From positions 1 to 64,000 of the forward strand of contig CAAGFJ010000056.1 of assembly GCA_900769115.1 (NCBI GenBank): a stretch of DNA of 64,000 bases, written 5' to 3'. The translations under genes were made by a program, and so were the position numbers. The notes beneath the pieces were generated by a model, which saw nothing but the letters and a program-made list of their open reading frames with translations, was not told where the DNA came from and did no database searches. Source of the DNA: Lachnospiraceae bacterium (GTDB lineage: Bacteria; Bacillota; Clostridia; Lachnospirales; Lachnospiraceae). Of this stretch, positions 37,787 through 45,393 are shown piece after piece. Numbering within the stretch: the stretch's first letter is position 1; every line of letters begins with the position of its first letter.

Positions 37787-39505
37787 ATGCGTATTGGTGT
37801 AGGAAGAAAGAAGATCCGAATGGGTGACCTGCTTGTTGCGGCAGGTGCAATTACGGAAGAAGAATTACAAGAGGCATTGACAAAGCAGAAGGAGAAGGGT
37901 CAGAAGTTAGGCCAGACTCTTTTGGAAGAAGGTTATATCAGTAAGGAATTGTTGATTGCCACTCTGACACAGCAATTAGGTGTGGAGTACATAGAACTGA
38001 AGGGCTGCAAGTTTGATGATGATGTATTGAATCTCATTCCGGAAGATATTGTTATGAAGTACAAGGTTCTTCCACTTGGCTATGATGAGAATAATCCGAA
38101 TGTACTTCGTGTGGCAATGGCGGATCCGATGGATATTGTGGCAGTGGATGACTTGTCTATTGTTACAGGTGCACAGATTGAGCCATTGCTTGCTATGGAA
38201 GAAGATCTGACAGAAGCAATTGGTAAGTATTATGGTAACCATCAGGCGATGGAGGCTGCAGAGGCATACCGGAAGGAACGGGAACAGGATATGCTGTCGC
38301 AGGCGGAAGAAGATGAGTATAATGCGGATATTGAGAATTCTCCGATTGTATTGCTGGTTAAGCAGATTCTCGAAGGCGGTGTCCGGCAGAGAGCATCCGA
38401 TATCCATATCGAGCCGTTGGAGTCTTCGGTTCGTGTCCGGTATCGTATTGATGGTGTATTGAAGCAGGTTATGTCATATGATTACTCGCTGTTATCCGGT
38501 ATCTGTGCCCGTCTTAAGATCATGGGTGGTATGGATATCTCAGAGAAGCGTAAGCCGCAGGATGGTCGTATCTCCATTATGGTAGACCGGAAGGAGTTCG
38601 ATATCCGTGTATCTATGCTTCCTACGGTATACGGTGAGAAGACGGTTATGCGTCTTACCTCTAAGGATGGATTGACCAGACCAAAGTCGGGACTTGGTTT
38701 CAGTCCGGAAGAAGAGAAAGTGTTCGATGGAATCCTGAGTAACCCGCATGGAATTATTCTGGTAACCGGACCTACTGGATCTGGTAAGTCTACCACACTG
38801 TACACGGCACTGAGTGAATTGAATACAGAAGAAGTTAATATTATCACGGTTGAGGACCCGGTAGAGGCGAACATTGATGGTATCAACCAGTGTCAGGTGA
38901 ATGAGAAGGCAGATATGACATTCGCGGCAGCACTTCGTTCTATCCTGCGTCAGGATCCGGATATTATCATGATCGGTGAGATCCGAGATGGTGAGACGGC
39001 AGATATTGCGGTTAAGGCGGCTATCACAGGTCACTTGGTTGTATCTACTTTGCATACGAACTCAGCAGCATCTACGGTTACCCGTTTGATCGATATGGGT
39101 ATTGAGCCATATACCGCAGGTGATGCGTTGGTTGGTGTTATTGCACAGCGACTGGTCAGACGTCTGTGTACCTGCAAGCAGCCTCGATATGCAGAGGATC
39201 ACGAGAAGTCATTACTTGGATTAGATCCGGATACAGAGGATGTTGTGATCTATGAGCCGAACGGCTGTCCGCTCTGTAACGACACTGGATTCTCAGGTCG
39301 AATCGGCGTGTACGAGATGATGACGGTAACGAGAAGCTTACAGCAGGTTATTGCGCGTAATGCTCCTGCGAATGAGATTGAGAAGCAGGCATTGAAGGAA
39401 GGCATGATGACACTGAAGCTTAGCTGTGCAAAGCATGTATTGAATGGTATTACCTCTCTTTCTGAGATGCGTAAGATTGTATACGAGGCGGGAGACGAGT
39501 ATTAG
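37787..39505 (+). CDS. pilB: Type IV pilus extension ATPase PilB
   Basis: This 572-aa GspE/PulE-family ATPase powers pilin polymerisation. An MshEN-like N-terminal domain (1-150) of the type that can bind cyclic-di-GMP is followed by the ATPase domain with GPTGSGKST (about 328-336), the Asp box, LRQDPDIIMIGEIRDGET and the His box TGHLVVSTLHTNSA. A zinc-binding four-Cys insert (CTC near 460 and CPLC near 494) separates PilB/GspE from PilT. ATG 37787 is preferred over an in-frame TTG at 37781 because GAGAGG (37772-37777) is then properly spaced. It is the first gene of the pilus locus. Confidence 0.95.
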   Translation: MRIGVGRKKIRMGDLLVAAGAITEEELQEALTKQKEKGQKLGQTLLEEGYISKELLIATLTQQLGVEYIELKGCKFDDDVLNLIPEDIVMKYKVLPLGYDENNPNVLRVAMADPMDIVAVDDLSIVTGAQIEPLLAMEEDLTEAIGKYYGNHQAMEAAEAYRKEREQDMLSQAEEDEYNADIENSPIVLLVKQILEGGVRQRASDIHIEPLESSVRVRYRIDGVLKQVMSYDYSLLSGICARLKIMGGMDISEKRKPQDGRISIMVDRKEFDIRVSMLPTVYGEKTVMRLTSKDGLTRPKSGLGFSPEEEKVFDGILSNPHGIILVTGPTGSGKSTTLYTALSELNTEEVNIITVEDPVEANIDGINQCQVNEKADMTFAAALRSILRQDPDIIMIGEIRDGETADIAVKAAITGHLVVSTLHTNSAASTVTRLIDMGIEPYTAGDALVGVIAQRLVRRLCTCKQPRYAEDHEKSLLGLDPDTEDVVIYEPNGCPLCNDTGFSGRIGVYEMMTVTRSLQQVIARNAPANEIEKQALKEGMMTLKLSCAKHVLNGITSLSEMRKIVYEAGDEY

Positions 39506-39567
39506 GATTATATATAATGTCGATGGGACAGACTAGATGAGGACGATGAGACGAAAGGGGAACAGAT

Positions 39568-40620
39568 ATGATTGATGTAAAGGAATTATTAGCGTTTTCG
39601 GTGGAGCAGAAAGCTTCCGATGTACATATTGCGGTAGGTATTCCGCCGAAGCTTCGAATTAATGGTAAGCTGATCGAGGTGGAATGTCCACCACTAGAGC
39701 CGGCAGATGCAGCAGAGATGATCGGTGCGACGATGCATGAGAGACATAAGCAGATTCTGAAGGAGAGAGGCGAGGTCGACTTCTCGTTTGATAGTGATGA
39801 GACGGGACGTTTCCGTGTGAATGTGTTCATGGATCGCGGTAATATGGCGGCTGCTTATCGACGGGTAGAGACCGTGATCCCTAGACCGGATCAGTTGGGA
39901 ATTCCGCCAGAGGTTGTAGAGTTATATAAGAGAAAGAGAGGACTGGTATTGGTAACGGGTCCTACCGGTTCCGGTAAGTCTACGACATTGGCGTCCATTA
40001 TCAATAAGGCGAATGAGAACCTGACAGATCATATTATTACATTGGAGGATCCAATCGAGTATGTACATCATCATAAGAAGTCAGTTGTGAACCAGCGAGA
40101 AGTTGGTATGGATACATTAAGTTACGGTAATGCGTTAAGAGCAGCCCTTCGTGAAGATCCGGATATCATTCTGTTAGGAGAGATGCGTGACTTAGAGACA
40201 ATCTCAACAGCAATCACGGCGGCTGAGACCGGACATCTGGTATTCTCAACCTTACATACGATTGGAGCGGCGAATACCATTGACCGTATTATCGACGTAT
40301 TCCCGACCCATCAGCAGCAGCAGACAAGAGTACAGCTTGCGATGATCTTAGAGGGTGTTATCTCACAGGCACTGGTTCCTGCAGAGGATGGAAGAGGCCG
40401 AGTAGCAGCGTTTGAGGTTATGTTTGGCAGCCCGGCGATCCGGAGTCTGATCCGTGAGGCAAAGACGCATCAGATCCAGTCAACGATTCAGACAAGCCGT
40501 CAGATGGGTATGATCACATTGGATGATCATTTGTATGAATTGTATAGAGAAGGCGCCATTAGTCGTGAAAATGCACTAATTTACGCACAGGATCAGGCGG
40601 CAATGAAGAAGAAGATGTAA
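39568..40620 (+). CDS. pilT: Type IV pilus retraction ATPase PilT
   Basis: This 350-aa hexameric ATPase depolymerises the pilus and so drives twitching and DNA import. It has the N-terminal PAS-like region (KASDVHIAVGIPPKLRINGK), Walker A GPTGSGKST (about 131-139) and Walker B LREDPDIILLGEMRDLET. The C-terminal AIRSLIREAKTHQI (about 290) is the PilT-specific signature. No four-Cys insert is present, which separates it from PilB. It follows pilB by 62 nt with ribosome site AAAGGGG. Confidence 0.96.
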   Translation: MIDVKELLAFSVEQKASDVHIAVGIPPKLRINGKLIEVECPPLEPADAAEMIGATMHERHKQILKERGEVDFSFDSDETGRFRVNVFMDRGNMAAAYRRVETVIPRPDQLGIPPEVVELYKRKRGLVLVTGPTGSGKSTTLASIINKANENLTDHIITLEDPIEYVHHHKKSVVNQREVGMDTLSYGNALRAALREDPDIILLGEMRDLETISTAITAAETGHLVFSTLHTIGAANTIDRIIDVFPTHQQQQTRVQLAMILEGVISQALVPAEDGRGRVAAFEVMFGSPAIRSLIREAKTHQIQSTIQTSRQMGMITLDDHLYELYREGAISRENALIYAQDQAAMKKKM

Positions 40621-40675
40621 ACTGTTGGCAAATTTTAATAATAATTCCTTTTTTTCTCAAAAAAATATTGCAATT

Positions 40676-40704
40676 TTGACTAATATAAGGTATTATCATA
40701 CATA
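40676..40704 (+). promoter_or_regulatory. Possible promoter upstream of pilC
   Basis: TTGACT (40676-40681), a 17-bp spacer and TACATA (40699-40704), in an AT-rich 190-bp gap. The -35 is good and the -10 is weak. Confidence 0.35.
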
Positions 40705-40709
40705 AATAA

Positions 40710-40742
40710 TAATTTGTTAATAATTTGTTCATAATTTGTTCG
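40710..40742 (+). repeat. Three 11-bp direct repeats upstream of pilC
   Basis: TAATTTGTT occurs at 40710, 40721 and 40732, exactly 11 bp apart, so each copy presents on the same face of the DNA helix. The position, just after a candidate promoter and 70-100 bp before pilC, suits an operator for an oligomeric regulator. No known box is recognised. Confidence 0.6.
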
Positions 40743-40813
40743 ATTGTTGGCTGATAGAAGAGAACGGGATTCGAATATAGTATGAATAGAAGATGAATGG
40801 TGGAGGAGTTAGA

Positions 40814-42028
40814 ATGGCACAGTTTAATTACAAGGCAGTGGATGCCAGCGGTAAGGCGAAGAAGGGTACCATTGATGCGGCTGACCGGGATAAGGCAATG
40901 GACAAGCTGAAGTCGGAAGGTTTGTCTGTAACAGAGATGAAAGATGCAGGTGAGTCATCGGGTAAGGGATTTGGCCTTGGGAAGAAGAAAGTAAAGAGTC
41001 GAGATCTTTCTATCCTGTGTAAACAGATGGTGAGTATCCTGAATGCCGGTGTTACGGTAATTACGGCGTTAGATATGTTGTCAGAACAGATGGATAACAA
41101 GACACTGAAAGCGGCGTTGGTGGAAGCAAAGATATATGTAGAAAAAGGTGGAAGTTTCTCGGATGCGATGCGATTGAATCCGGCAGTGTTTCCGCCGATT
41201 ATGATCAATATGGTAGCTGCCGGTGAGGCATCCGGTAGTATGGAGACATCGTTTGACCGCTTGGCAACACATTTTGAGAAAGATGATGCGTTGAAAGGCA
41301 AGATCAAGGGAGCGTTAACGTATCCGATTATTGTTATGATTGTTGCGGTATTGGTTATTGTGGTCGTAATGATTGCGGTTATCCCGAACTTTGTAGAGAT
41401 GTTTGCAGACATGGGTACGCAGTTACCGTTAGCAACACGAATGATGATGGCAGGAAGTGATTTTATACTTAAGAAGTGGTACATATTAATTGTGATTATT
41501 GCGGCGATTGTGTTTGCTGTTAAGACATTTAAAGCAACCCCGACTGGACAGTTACTGTTTGCAAAGATATCGATTAATGCGCCGATTTTTAAAGACATGG
41601 TCATTAAGTCGAATGCATCCCGTTTTGCAAGAACGTTAAGTACCTTGATGGCAGCTGGTATTCCAATGTTAGATGCGATTGAACAGGTTGCCAAGATGAT
41701 GGATAATAAGATCTTCCGTGATGGGTTGATGGATACCAAAGCACAGGTTGCTAAAGGTCTTCCACTTTCCAAACCGTTAAAGGATATGGGAGTGTTCCCT
41801 ACCATGTTAGTACAGATGGTTAAGATTGGTGAAGAGACTGGTAATATTGAGGATATGATGGATAAGGTTGCAGACCTCTATGAGAGAGAAGTTGACTTAG
41901 CGACAGAATCTTTGACGCAGGCAATGGAACCACTTACGATGGTACTGATGGCGGGCATTGTAGGCGTTATCGTAGCTGCTGTATATGGACCAATCCTTAG
42001 CATGTACGAAGGTATTGACAACATGTAA
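40814..42028 (+). CDS. pilC: Type IV pilus inner-membrane platform protein PilC
   Basis: This 404-aa GspF-family protein begins with the usual AQFNYKAVDASGKAKKGTID. It has two cytoplasmic four-helix domains, each with the family pattern (LSILCKQMVSILNAGVTVI and FARTLSTLMAAGIPMLDAI), and three membrane helices (about 165-190, 215-235 and 375-395). It connects the ATPases to the fibre. GGAGG (40802-40806) fits the ATG at 40814; the ATG at 40793 lies upstream of that site. Confidence 0.95.
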   Translation: MAQFNYKAVDASGKAKKGTIDAADRDKAMDKLKSEGLSVTEMKDAGESSGKGFGLGKKKVKSRDLSILCKQMVSILNAGVTVITALDMLSEQMDNKTLKAALVEAKIYVEKGGSFSDAMRLNPAVFPPIMINMVAAGEASGSMETSFDRLATHFEKDDALKGKIKGALTYPIIVMIVAVLVIVVVMIAVIPNFVEMFADMGTQLPLATRMMMAGSDFILKKWYILIVIIAAIVFAVKTFKATPTGQLLFAKISINAPIFKDMVIKSNASRFARTLSTLMAAGIPMLDAIEQVAKMMDNKIFRDGLMDTKAQVAKGLPLSKPLKDMGVFPTMLVQMVKIGEETGNIEDMMDKVADLYEREVDLATESLTQAMEPLTMVLMAGIVGVIVAAVYGPILSMYEGIDNM

Positions 42029-42037
42029 ACCTAATGA

Positions 42038-42275
42038 GCCGTGCATACAGCCAGACAAGAATGCATTATGCAAGTTCACTTGCAATAATGTATTCTTGGG
42101 TGGCTGTATATATGGCGACTAGCCACACCGAAACGAGTGAAACGAAGTTGAGGTGGCACGGCAAATGAAACTATGCCGTACATACAGCGACTAGCTGCAT
42201 CGAGTTGAATTGAATGCTGTACATATGGCAATTAGCCATACCGATATGAACGAAGTGAAGTCGAGATGGCATGGC
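42038..42275 (+). other. Tandemly duplicated structured element in the pilin leader (candidate regulatory RNA)
   Basis: Most of the 331-bp gap between pilC and the major pilin is two diverged copies of one element (42038-42162 and 42175-42275). Shared blocks are GCCGT(G/A)CATACAGC (42038 and 42175; 13 of 14 identical), a 23-nt block at 42103 and 42216 (20 identical) and a 36-nt block at 42127 and 42240 (27 identical, no gap). Each copy can fold: an outer stem of the first block with GCTGTAYATATGGC, and a second stem GCCAC/GTGGC in copy 1 versus GCCAT/ATGGC in copy 2, a compensating base-pair change. Copy 1 carries an extra apical hairpin (42056-42074 with 42079-42098, about 19 bp). No open frame or ribosome site is seen. 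Confidence 0.6.
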
Positions 42276-42299
42276 GTTATTAATTTCACATGATTAAAC

Positions 42300-42324
42300 C
42301 TGTCGACACAACCACGACAGTTTT
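42300..42324 (+). terminator. Small hairpin with short T run before the pilin gene
   Basis: CTGTCG (42300-42305), 9-base loop, CGACAG (42315-42320), then TTTT. It lies 35 bp before the pilin start. It is too weak to be a confident terminator, but placed to act as an attenuator or to protect a processed 5' end. Confidence 0.3.
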
Positions 42325-42359
42325 AATAAAATATTCATATAAGAAAAGGAGAGATAATT

Positions 42360-42851
42360 ATGAAAAAAACAAACAAAGGTTTCTCAATGGTTGAGCTTAT
42401 TATCGTTATTGCGATTATGGCTATCTTAGCAGGTGCACTTGCTCCAGCATTGATCAAGTACATCAACAAGTCTAGAATTTCTACAGATATTCAGACTGCA
42501 CAGACAATTGCTACGGCAATGACAACAGCATTATCCGATGAAAATGGATATGATGCTGCATCTAACCAGACATCAGTTGCAGATGTCAGTGATATTTTTG
42601 ATACAGGTGCTAATGCTGACGCATTTATGGCTGCATTTACAAATGCTTGTGGTGGTACAAGTGCTCCGCAGACAAAAGCAAGTAAGTGTATGGCAAAAAC
42701 TACCCCAACATCATTTACAAAGGGTAGTTTCAAGTATACTTTAGAGAAAGAAACTTCTACTATTAAGATTTATGAGCCGGACGGAAAACATCAGTTATAT
42801 CCAGAAGCTTCAGGATGTTTAACAGATGCAACTAAGACTTGCCCACAATAA
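42360..42851 (+). CDS. pilA: Type IV major pilin (prepilin)
   Basis: This 163-aa class III-signal prepilin has a basic leader MKKTNKG, cleaved before Phe8, and mature N-terminus FSMVELIIVIAIMAILAGAL with the Glu5 needed for assembly. The helix continues to about residue 60. The globular domain has four Cys (in NACGG, SKCMA, SGCLTD and KTCPQ), allowing two disulfides, with the last pair forming a C-terminal loop like the D-region of other pilins. AAGGAGAG precedes the ATG. The strong flanking RNA structures and its place right after the motor genes mark it as the main fibre subunit. Confidence 0.92.
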   Translation: MKKTNKGFSMVELIIVIAIMAILAGALAPALIKYINKSRISTDIQTAQTIATAMTTALSDENGYDAASNQTSVADVSDIFDTGANADAFMAAFTNACGGTSAPQTKASKCMAKTTPTSFTKGSFKYTLEKETSTIKIYEPDGKHQLYPEASGCLTDATKTCPQ

Positions 42852-42875
42852 ATATAATTAATATAGTGGAATGCT

Positions 42876-42911
42876 ACAAGACGCATCCCCTTGTAGGGGG
42901 TGCGTACTTGT
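42876..42911 (+). terminator. Strong hairpin downstream of the pilin gene
   Basis: ACAAG-ACGCATCCCC (42876-42890) pairs with GGGGGTGCGT-ACTTGT (42896-42911) around a 5-base loop. No T run follows, so it is more likely a 3'-end stabiliser or processing site that lets pilin mRNA exceed that of downstream genes than a complete terminator. Confidence 0.6.
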
Positions 42912-42934
42912 GAATAAAACAGGATTTTGAAATA

Positions 42935-43711
42935 ATGACTGGAATGATAATTGGTGTATTGTGCAGTATATTGGTCTGTTGGGCTGATCCTGTTGCAGAA
43001 TACATGAAATATATGGATTTAAAGAATGAAAGTACAGAGGGTTCAGAGGTTGATAATAAATATATGCACTGGATGATCGTGAATTATATCTGGAAACGTA
43101 AGAAGAATGGATTCAGATATTCATTCAATGCATACAAATTTATTATAATGTTTGTGGTGGGCTATGCAATTGTTGAACTTCCGTGTTGGTTGTACGGATC
43201 TGGTGTGGTTGGAATTGTATATAGTCTTTCTGCGTTTTGTCTTCTGTTTTTAAGTGTTGTTGATTGGAAATCACAGTATATTCCTTTGGAATGTGATTTG
43301 GCAATTGGTATATGTGGACTAGTCCGTTTGGTCGCGGATCAATCTAATTGGTTAGAGTATATTTTAGGTCTTTTTTTAGTCAGCGGTTTTTTGTACGTTG
43401 TGAATAAAGTGGCGACTCCAATTCTAAGAAGAAGGTATGGGGATAACACAATTGAGGACGTTATAGGGGACGGTGACATGAAATTAATGGCAGCAACTGG
43501 CTTACTATTAGGCTGGAAACTTAATTTTATAGCGTTAGGATTGGGTTGTGTTATCGGGTCAATAATACAGATTATCCTGATGAAAGTTAAGGGGAGCGAC
43601 AGACAATTCGCTCTCGGCCCGTATTTATCTTTGGGCGTATATATAACAATGATATGCGGGGAACAGCTTGTGGGCTGGTACCTGGACATAATAGGGGTTG
43701 TCCCTATGTAA
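42935..43711 (+). CDS. pilD: Prepilin peptidase (A24) without canonical methyltransferase domain
   Basis: This 258-aa multi-pass membrane aspartic peptidase would cut the leaders of the pilins encoded here. The two catalytic Asp are in LSVVDWKSQYIPLECD and in the signature IGDGDMKLMAATGLLLGWK (G-x-G-D). The N-terminal 90 residues (one helix, then a Lys-rich loop with YMHWMIVNYIWKRKKNGF) do not show the Cys-x-x-Cys pairs and Pro-rich motif of the methyltransferase half of standard PilD. Either methylation is absent or the loop is very diverged. The ribosome site is weak (AGGAT). Confidence 0.88.
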   Translation: MTGMIIGVLCSILVCWADPVAEYMKYMDLKNESTEGSEVDNKYMHWMIVNYIWKRKKNGFRYSFNAYKFIIMFVVGYAIVELPCWLYGSGVVGIVYSLSAFCLLFLSVVDWKSQYIPLECDLAIGICGLVRLVADQSNWLEYILGLFLVSGFLYVVNKVATPILRRRYGDNTIEDVIGDGDMKLMAATGLLLGWKLNFIALGLGCVIGSIIQIILMKVKGSDRQFALGPYLSLGVYITMICGEQLVGWYLDIIGVVPM

Positions 43712-43741
43712 TAACTTCTGATTAGCGAGGGAGGCTACAAT

Positions 43742-45379
43742 ATGGCAAAGAGTAATAAAGTCTTAACAATTGAGATTACAAATGAGAGTATTACAATTGT
43801 TGAAGTATCACCTTCAACAAAGAAACAAACAATAGTGCATAATGCACTGATATTTGAAACACCAGAAGATACATATGAAGATGGTATACTTCGGGATGTT
43901 GAGAAACTTGCATCAGTTATCAGAGAACAATTAGATGCAAATGGAGTGACAAATAAGAACGCAATCTTTATATTGAGTTCAAGTAAAGCGGTTAACCGTG
44001 AGGTGTTAATTCCGGAAGTAAAGGAGAACAAAGTTAAGGGAATTGTTGCGGCAAATGCGTCTGAATATTTCCCTGTTAATATAGAAGATTACATTGTTTC
44101 TCATTCTATATTAGAACATGTTGTGAATGAGGATAAGAGTAAGCAATTGAAGTTGATGGTAGTGGCAGCTCCGATTGCAATGGTGAAGGGCTATTATGAA
44201 TTGGGTAGTATGTTAGGGCTGACAGTACAGGCTGTGGATTATGTAGGTAACTCTATGTTACAGTTGATTAAGACACAGACGAGTTCTACGATGACAACTA
44301 TGGTTATCCAGTTGGGTAGTGAGTCCACTATCTTGAATATTGTAAAGGGTGACACATTACTGTTACAGCGTACTGTTCCGTATGGTACTAATGCAGTTGT
44401 GACAGAGGTGATGGATGAAAAGGGTGTTGATGCTACTACAGCTATGACGTTATTACAGAATGAGAGACTGGTAACGGTTGATTTTGATGATAATGCAGCA
44501 ACTGGTGCATTTCGATATCTGATTAATAATGTTGGTCGTGTTATTGATTACTATGTAGCAAAGAATCCGGACAAGCCGATTGATGATGTATTCTTAACTG
44601 GTGACGGTGCGTTGATTCGTGGTATTGATGGATTGTTCAAGATTCAGTTAAATATCCAGACAAAGATTATGGATAGTTTATATAATGTTAAGTTTGATCC
44701 TAAGATTGATTTGAAGATATATAATCCGGTATATCTGATTTCTCCAATTGGTGCGGCATTTGCTCCAATGGGATTCCGACCAACGGAAGTGAAGTCTAGA
44801 GCAGGCAGTAATACAGAATATGCGAAGTATTGCGCAATTGCAATGGGAGTTATGATTGCAGCTAGTGCGGTGGCTATTGGTGTTACTACAATATGGGAGA
44901 ATAATACAACGCAGAAACGTGATAATCTGCAAAGTCAGATTGCAGCGATTGAAGATATTGATCAGATTATTACAGATTACGATGCTGCTAAAGCAAAGTA
45001 TGATGATATTGAGACCATGTATGACCAGACAAGAACATTGAATGAGAATGTGAGAATGTTCATTGATGCATTAGAGGAGAATATTCCAAAGAATGCAGCA
45101 GTAACCTCGTTTAGTACGAATGAGGAAAGTGTAAACCTTGCTTGTACCGCATCCAAGTATGATGATATTGCAAAGCTTGTCATCCAGATGAAGAAGATTG
45201 ACTGTATTGAGGATGCGTTTGTAACAGATATTACGACTGAGGCAGATGATGAGACAGGTGAGGAAACATATAACTTTAATGTAACATGTAAATTTGTATC
45301 TATGGTGGAAAAGGAATCCCTTGGTGTAGAGGATGATTCTTCAAACGCAGATGCCACATTAGAAGAAGTTCAGCAGTAA
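43742..45379 (+). CDS. pilM: PilM-PilN fusion protein of the pilus alignment complex
   Basis: In this 545-aa protein residues 1-345 are an actin-like PilM (VLTIEITNESITIVEVSP as phosphate loop, and DDVFLTGDGALIRGID near 280). A single membrane helix follows at 361-383 (IAMGVMIAASAVAIGVTTIW), then a coiled coil (about 385-430) and a ferredoxin-like domain (about 435-525, IPKNAAVTSFSTNEESVNLA), the architecture of PilN. Elsewhere PilM and PilN are separate and joined by the short cytoplasmic tail of PilN; here they are one chain with the PilM part inside and the PilN part outside the membrane. An AGGGAGG site precedes the ATG. Confidence 0.9.
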   Translation: MAKSNKVLTIEITNESITIVEVSPSTKKQTIVHNALIFETPEDTYEDGILRDVEKLASVIREQLDANGVTNKNAIFILSSSKAVNREVLIPEVKENKVKGIVAANASEYFPVNIEDYIVSHSILEHVVNEDKSKQLKLMVVAAPIAMVKGYYELGSMLGLTVQAVDYVGNSMLQLIKTQTSSTMTTMVIQLGSESTILNIVKGDTLLLQRTVPYGTNAVVTEVMDEKGVDATTAMTLLQNERLVTVDFDDNAATGAFRYLINNVGRVIDYYVAKNPDKPIDDVFLTGDGALIRGIDGLFKIQLNIQTKIMDSLYNVKFDPKIDLKIYNPVYLISPIGAAFAPMGFRPTEVKSRAGSNTEYAKYCAIAMGVMIAASAVAIGVTTIWENNTTQKRDNLQSQIAAIEDIDQIITDYDAAKAKYDDIETMYDQTRTLNENVRMFIDALEENIPKNAAVTSFSTNEESVNLACTASKYDDIAKLVIQMKKIDCIEDAFVTDITTEADDETGEETYNFNVTCKFVSMVEKESLGVEDDSSNADATLEEVQQ

Positions 45380-45393
45380 GGGGGTACTTAGGT

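Noticed and set aside
40828..41805. 325-codon open frame antisense to pilC
   Set aside because: A shadow of the PilC codon pattern; the sense protein is a clear full-length family member.
42038..42275. CRISPR array between pilC and the pilin
   Set aside because: There are only two imperfect, structured copies; no short identical repeats with unique spacers and no cas genes.
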